Assembly (NCBI GenBank): GCA_944989445.1
Contig: CALYLW010000178.1
Span: forward strand, 718,165 to 782,164
Reading direction: 5' to 3'
Length of the DNA stretch: 64,000 nucleotides
Source: Ampullaceana balthica
Lineage: Eukaryota > Mollusca > Gastropoda > Lymnaeidae
Of the stretch, positions 61,301-64,000 are shown piece by piece; the stretch's first letter is position 1; the number at the start of each line of letters is the position of its first letter. A model generated the notes under the pieces. That model was not told the origin of the DNA. It did not search any database and was given only the letters and a program-made list of their open reading frames with translations. The translations under genes and the position numbers were made by a program.

Positions 61301-63960
61301 GGATGACGGAAAGAAAATTTGGTTCCAAAGCTTGACTCAGGAAAACTTGCAGATACACATTGAAAGGCTCAACCAGAGGATCATCTTCATACTGCATTTC
61401 TAGCCTGCATGTATTGAAACAGATTTTTAAAAAAAACGACTGATGTTTAGCTGTTTCTCTATTTGAAAGTAACGTGTTATAAGATAAAAGGAGCAATCTT
61501 CATACTGCATTTCTAGCCTGCATGTATTGAAACAGATAAAAAACAACAACTGATGTTTAGCTGTTTCTCTATTTGAAAGTAGCATGTGTTATAAGATAGA
61601 AGGAGCAATCAAAAAGCGAAATTACTTTTTAAAGAGCTAGACTGCTATTTTATCATTAAAAGAAAAATCTGAAGTCTGACATTCAGAGAGTAAAATAATC
61701 CTAAAATCCTTCGCAGTGCATGGTATGTTTTTTCTAATTAAGCAATAAATATTAAATTATTAATGTCGAGATGTGATTTGATCAACTCAAGTGTAGTAGC
61801 TTATTACCTGTAACAAATCTAAGTTAATTTCATCAGAAGTTTAACTGAGCTAAAAAAAAACCAACTGTTGTATTAGTTAAATAATAAAGCTTAAATTTAT
61901 TGTTTTCATTACACAATTTATCTGTGTACTTTGTTTAAAAAAAAACAAACGACAGCACCACCAGTAAAAAGCCCTTCAGAAAAAAAATCTACATACCTTC
62001 CATCACTGGGTAGTTTGGGTCGATATTCTTCCAAGACTTCCACAGTTATTGGGTCACTTTTATTTTTAGCCATAACCTCTCGCACCTGAATCAGTTCAAA
62101 CTGGCTCTCCATAGACCGCATCCAAGTGGAAAACTAGAAAAGGTCATACAAGAAGATGATATAAAGGTATGTTTAATTTTATGCTGTTTAAATGATTTTA
62201 ATCTCTTGAAAGTTCAATGGCAGTGTAAGTTTGAAATTAAATCCATACAATACCAACATTATTTTCAAGAGAATATTTTACCTTAAACTTAAAGGTTAAC
62301 ATAACTCTTCACAGAATATATGTTGCTATAATTTTAAAAACATTTTGGGAATGTAAAAAAAAAGTGGGAGGGTGCTTCATTTGTTTTCAACTGGTTTGTT
62401 TTATTATTAATTTTATGTGCGTCGTTCTGTAATATGATCTAAAAGCTTTATTTTATTTAAAATATTTTTTTACCGTAAGTTGTGGTGCCAAAGAAGAGAT
62501 CACGGACTTCTGTGGCAATAAAAGTTCCACACATATAATTTGAAATTTAAAAAAAAATACGGTATTTGGCCAAAAAAAGTTCACATTTTCCAAAATTAAA
62601 ATAAAATTGTCCATTGCTGTGAGGAACAACATGAACATTTTACAGAAATTGTAGAAAACATTAAGAACTTGGAAGAATGAAACAAAAACCCTCAACAACA
62701 AAAAAACAACAAAACAACTTCAAGTCTGTTGTCTCAAGCTTCATGAACAGCCATATTTGTTATGTTTATGTTTGACCATCAGTTTACTTGAATGACAAAG
62801 AAAAAGCTGGAATTAAAACTAGATTTACTTAGAGCTCAGTCAGCAGTCACTGATCACTTGTCTGAAATTCTTAATGACTGAAATAACTATGTTCAAAGAT
62901 ACAGTAATCATGAACTTATAAGCCAGACTGACAAGATTGGAGTAGATGTGAAAATGCAAGGATCACGGATGCTAATCAATACTTCCAAGAAAGTGGGAAT
63001 CTTCTGTACCTAGATTTGCTTGGCAACATCGCAGGCACAACATTTTATTAAGGAAACAAACCTCTCCTCTATCATTGTAGAATGATACAAACCAAACAGA
63101 ATTGAATTCCAAGACCAAGTGAAAGCTTTAAAAGATCTGGAACTGAGTGAAATTTGTTGGTATGCTGTTTACTTTAACTGAAAATGTGATGGAGTGATTA
63201 GAGCAGGATGCTTATCCTTGAGAGGAGCATTAAGCTAAGTTTTATAAATTGGAGATTATTGCAATGGATATTTCACTTACAAAGAAATACATTAAAAAAA
63301 ATTTATATCTGGAGCTTTGTAATGCTTGAAAAAACAAACAAAGAAACTTAAGATTTATTTTAGACAGAACAAAAATCAATAATTCATGTTGAACACTTCC
63401 AAAAACCTTTCTCCCACAACCAAAAATTTTGCATAGTTATAGTCCAGGTGGAATATTTATATACACATTTTAATTAACTTACCGTCCCTACAGCCGCATG
63501 TTGGATTTTTCCATCCTCAATTTTGATTTCAAACTTTCTTATCATGTTTCCCTGTTCCAATCTCCATATTGGATAAGATTCATAGTTCTGTAAATCCTTC
63601 TTTTCAATCACATACGTGCCTACCTGAGGATATACAAAATTAGATACCAAATGATATGGACATCTACACAACTTGTGGTACAGAAATGACAAATGGAATT
63701 AAAATATTTCCCCAAAGGCACGAGAAGACAAATTTTTATTAAGAATGCAGTGATTAAAAGGGAAGCAAAACTTTACCTTGAACGCACTGTCTACATTAGA
63801 TGTTTCAGTTACAGCAGACGGGCTGCCTGGTTTATGAGGGTGGACCATCATGGGGGTGCCCGCCACAGATGTGTATGCAGGTGGTAGGCCAGAATGGGAA
63901 GCACGATGAGAAGATGACTTTGATGATGACTTTGTGCTAGCTATTCGCATGCGTGGACGC
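55343..63960 (-). CDS. Gene B: DUF4211-domain protein, last 10 exons (5' part outside window)
   Basis: Exons: 63960-63777, 63623-63483, 62133-61997, 61404-61289, 59312-59215, 58148-58083, 57642-57532, 56489-56394, 55902-55810, 55396-55343 (TAG). All junctions are GT/AG, including a weaker GTTGGT donor at 57531. Together they give 364 residues plus stop. The first visible exon is Ser/Lys-rich and starts in phase 2, so more exons lie upstream. Motifs: SYPIWRLEQGNMIRKFE in the 141-nt exon, STWMRSMESQFE, FNVYLQVFLSQALEPNFLSV, ARQAHWK-like ITRQAHWKASF, and YHSLYHFKYWLRQRC. This is the same domain order as gene A. One extra intron splits the region equivalent to gene A exon 10 (66+111 nt against 180). 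Function unknown; probably nuclear by analogy with CCDC82/QSER1 relatives. No AT-hook is visible in the part present. Confidence 0.82.
55505..55738 (-). pseudogene. LINE ORF2 C-terminal relic with CxxC-H-C knuckle
   Basis: The reverse complement encodes NRDSKCDLCSLASETVLHLL followed by TSCPGLD. This is the zinc-knuckle region found at the end of RNase H-bearing or related LINE polyproteins (CxLC, H, C). Bounded by stops; it sits in the last intron of gene B. Confidence 0.5.
55964..56245 (-). mobile_element. 5'-truncated CR1/L2-like LINE, 3' end only
   Basis: Matches the 3' end of the LINE at 22240: the (TAA)n tail, AAATTGAT, ATTTATATAGCG, CCCAGTAAG, AACTGGGCTCACAGCGCTTTACAT and the final ORF2 codons. 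Located in gene B between the 96-nt and 93-nt exons. Confidence 0.8.
59880..60412. repeat. 58-bp satellite, nine units, in a gene B intron
   Basis: The unit TATTTGGCTAAATGGCGTGACAATAACAATTCATTAAAGGAAGGTGGGATGTTAACTC recurs at about 59881, 59948, 60006, 60064, 60130, 60188, 60246, 60304 and 60362. Two units carry an extra GTATTAAA (66 bp). Units differ at a few positions (GCG/GTG, GGG/GGA). Confidence 0.9.
60711..60830 (+). repeat. GGCCGTCCATAAATGACGTCAC repeat, copy 3
   Basis: GGGGCCGTCCATAAATGACGTC, ACACGATTTTGGACGATTTTTT, a C-run, CACGTCACAAAAAGTG. It then matches the flank of copy 2 (GAAAATGAGCATGTTTCAAATCAC). Located in a gene B intron. Confidence 0.65.
61386..61608. repeat. Tandem duplication copying a splice acceptor
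   Basis: Two ~111-bp units (about 61386-61496 and 61497-61608) share ATCTTCATACTGCATTTCTAGCCTGCATGTATTGAAACAGA and TGATGTTTAGCTGTTTCTCTATTTGAAAGTA. The left unit contains the real 3' splice site and first 19 nt of the 116-nt exon of gene B; the right unit is an intact copy of both, 110 nt upstream in the transcript. Confidence 0.85.
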
Positions 63961-64000
63961 CTGCAGTGAACAAAACAGAAGCAAAAGAAAAAAAAATATT

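Noticed and set aside
62840..63250. Less AT-rich stretch in a gene B intron
   Set aside because: Checked for exon or LINE remnants; no splice-consistent frame and no recognisable motif.

Overview
The window is AT-rich eukaryotic nuclear DNA with spliced genes, long transposon-filled introns and non-LTR, Helitron, hAT, piggyBac-like and Tigger/pogo-like elements. The mixture (Helitrons with tandem-repeat Rep proteins, LINEs ending in a CxxCxxDCHSRxGLxSHxRxC finger, tRNA-headed SINEs, a KRBA2-like integrase relic) suggests a lophotrochozoan, probably a mollusc. That placement is inference, not proof.

Three host genes are supported, all on the minus strand. (1) 845-3853: a complete 3-exon gene for a ~375-aa renalase-like FAD/NAD(P)-dependent oxidoreductase (COG3380 type). 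(2) Gene A, 8480-29410: a complete 13-exon gene for a ~556-aa acidic, AT-hook nuclear protein ending in a DUF4211-type domain (CCDC82/QSER1-related). (3) Gene B, 55343 to beyond the right edge: the last ten exons of a second DUF4211 gene. Genes A and B are tandem paralogues: exon lengths of 141, 116, 98 and 96 nt and the intron phases are identical, while the proteins have diverged. I worked out splice sites by hand; every junction is GT/AG and every phase closes.

The rest is mostly mobile DNA. Left (1-8479): a 5'-truncated LINE with an 11-bp target duplication, two short Helitrons of one family (2981-3456, 6482-6979), a tRNA-Val-like SINE and a GGCGCC-rich tandem repeat. Gene A introns: a Helitron (11723-14228) carrying a TTAA-flanked MITE and a Tigger-like element, and in intron 1 a stack in which a hAT relic (19234-27011) holds a Tigger-like element (20760-25931), which holds a CR1/L2-like LINE (22240-25866) with a long open APE-RT frame. 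Between genes A and B (29411-55342): an inverted-repeat structure, another Helitron (30654-31506), hAT relics, an uninterrupted piggyBac transposase gene (36096-37904), an autonomous-type Helitron with Rep and PIF1 helicase (about 42052-47031; Rep broken between the two catalytic tyrosines), a SINE and several MITEs. Gene B introns hold LINE fragments, a 58-bp satellite and a duplication that copied a splice acceptor.

No prokaryotic operons, CRISPR arrays, rRNA genes or intact tRNA genes were seen. The most notable observation is the tandem DUF4211 pair; the nested transposon strata, which can be dated relative to each other from empty sites inside the same window, come next.
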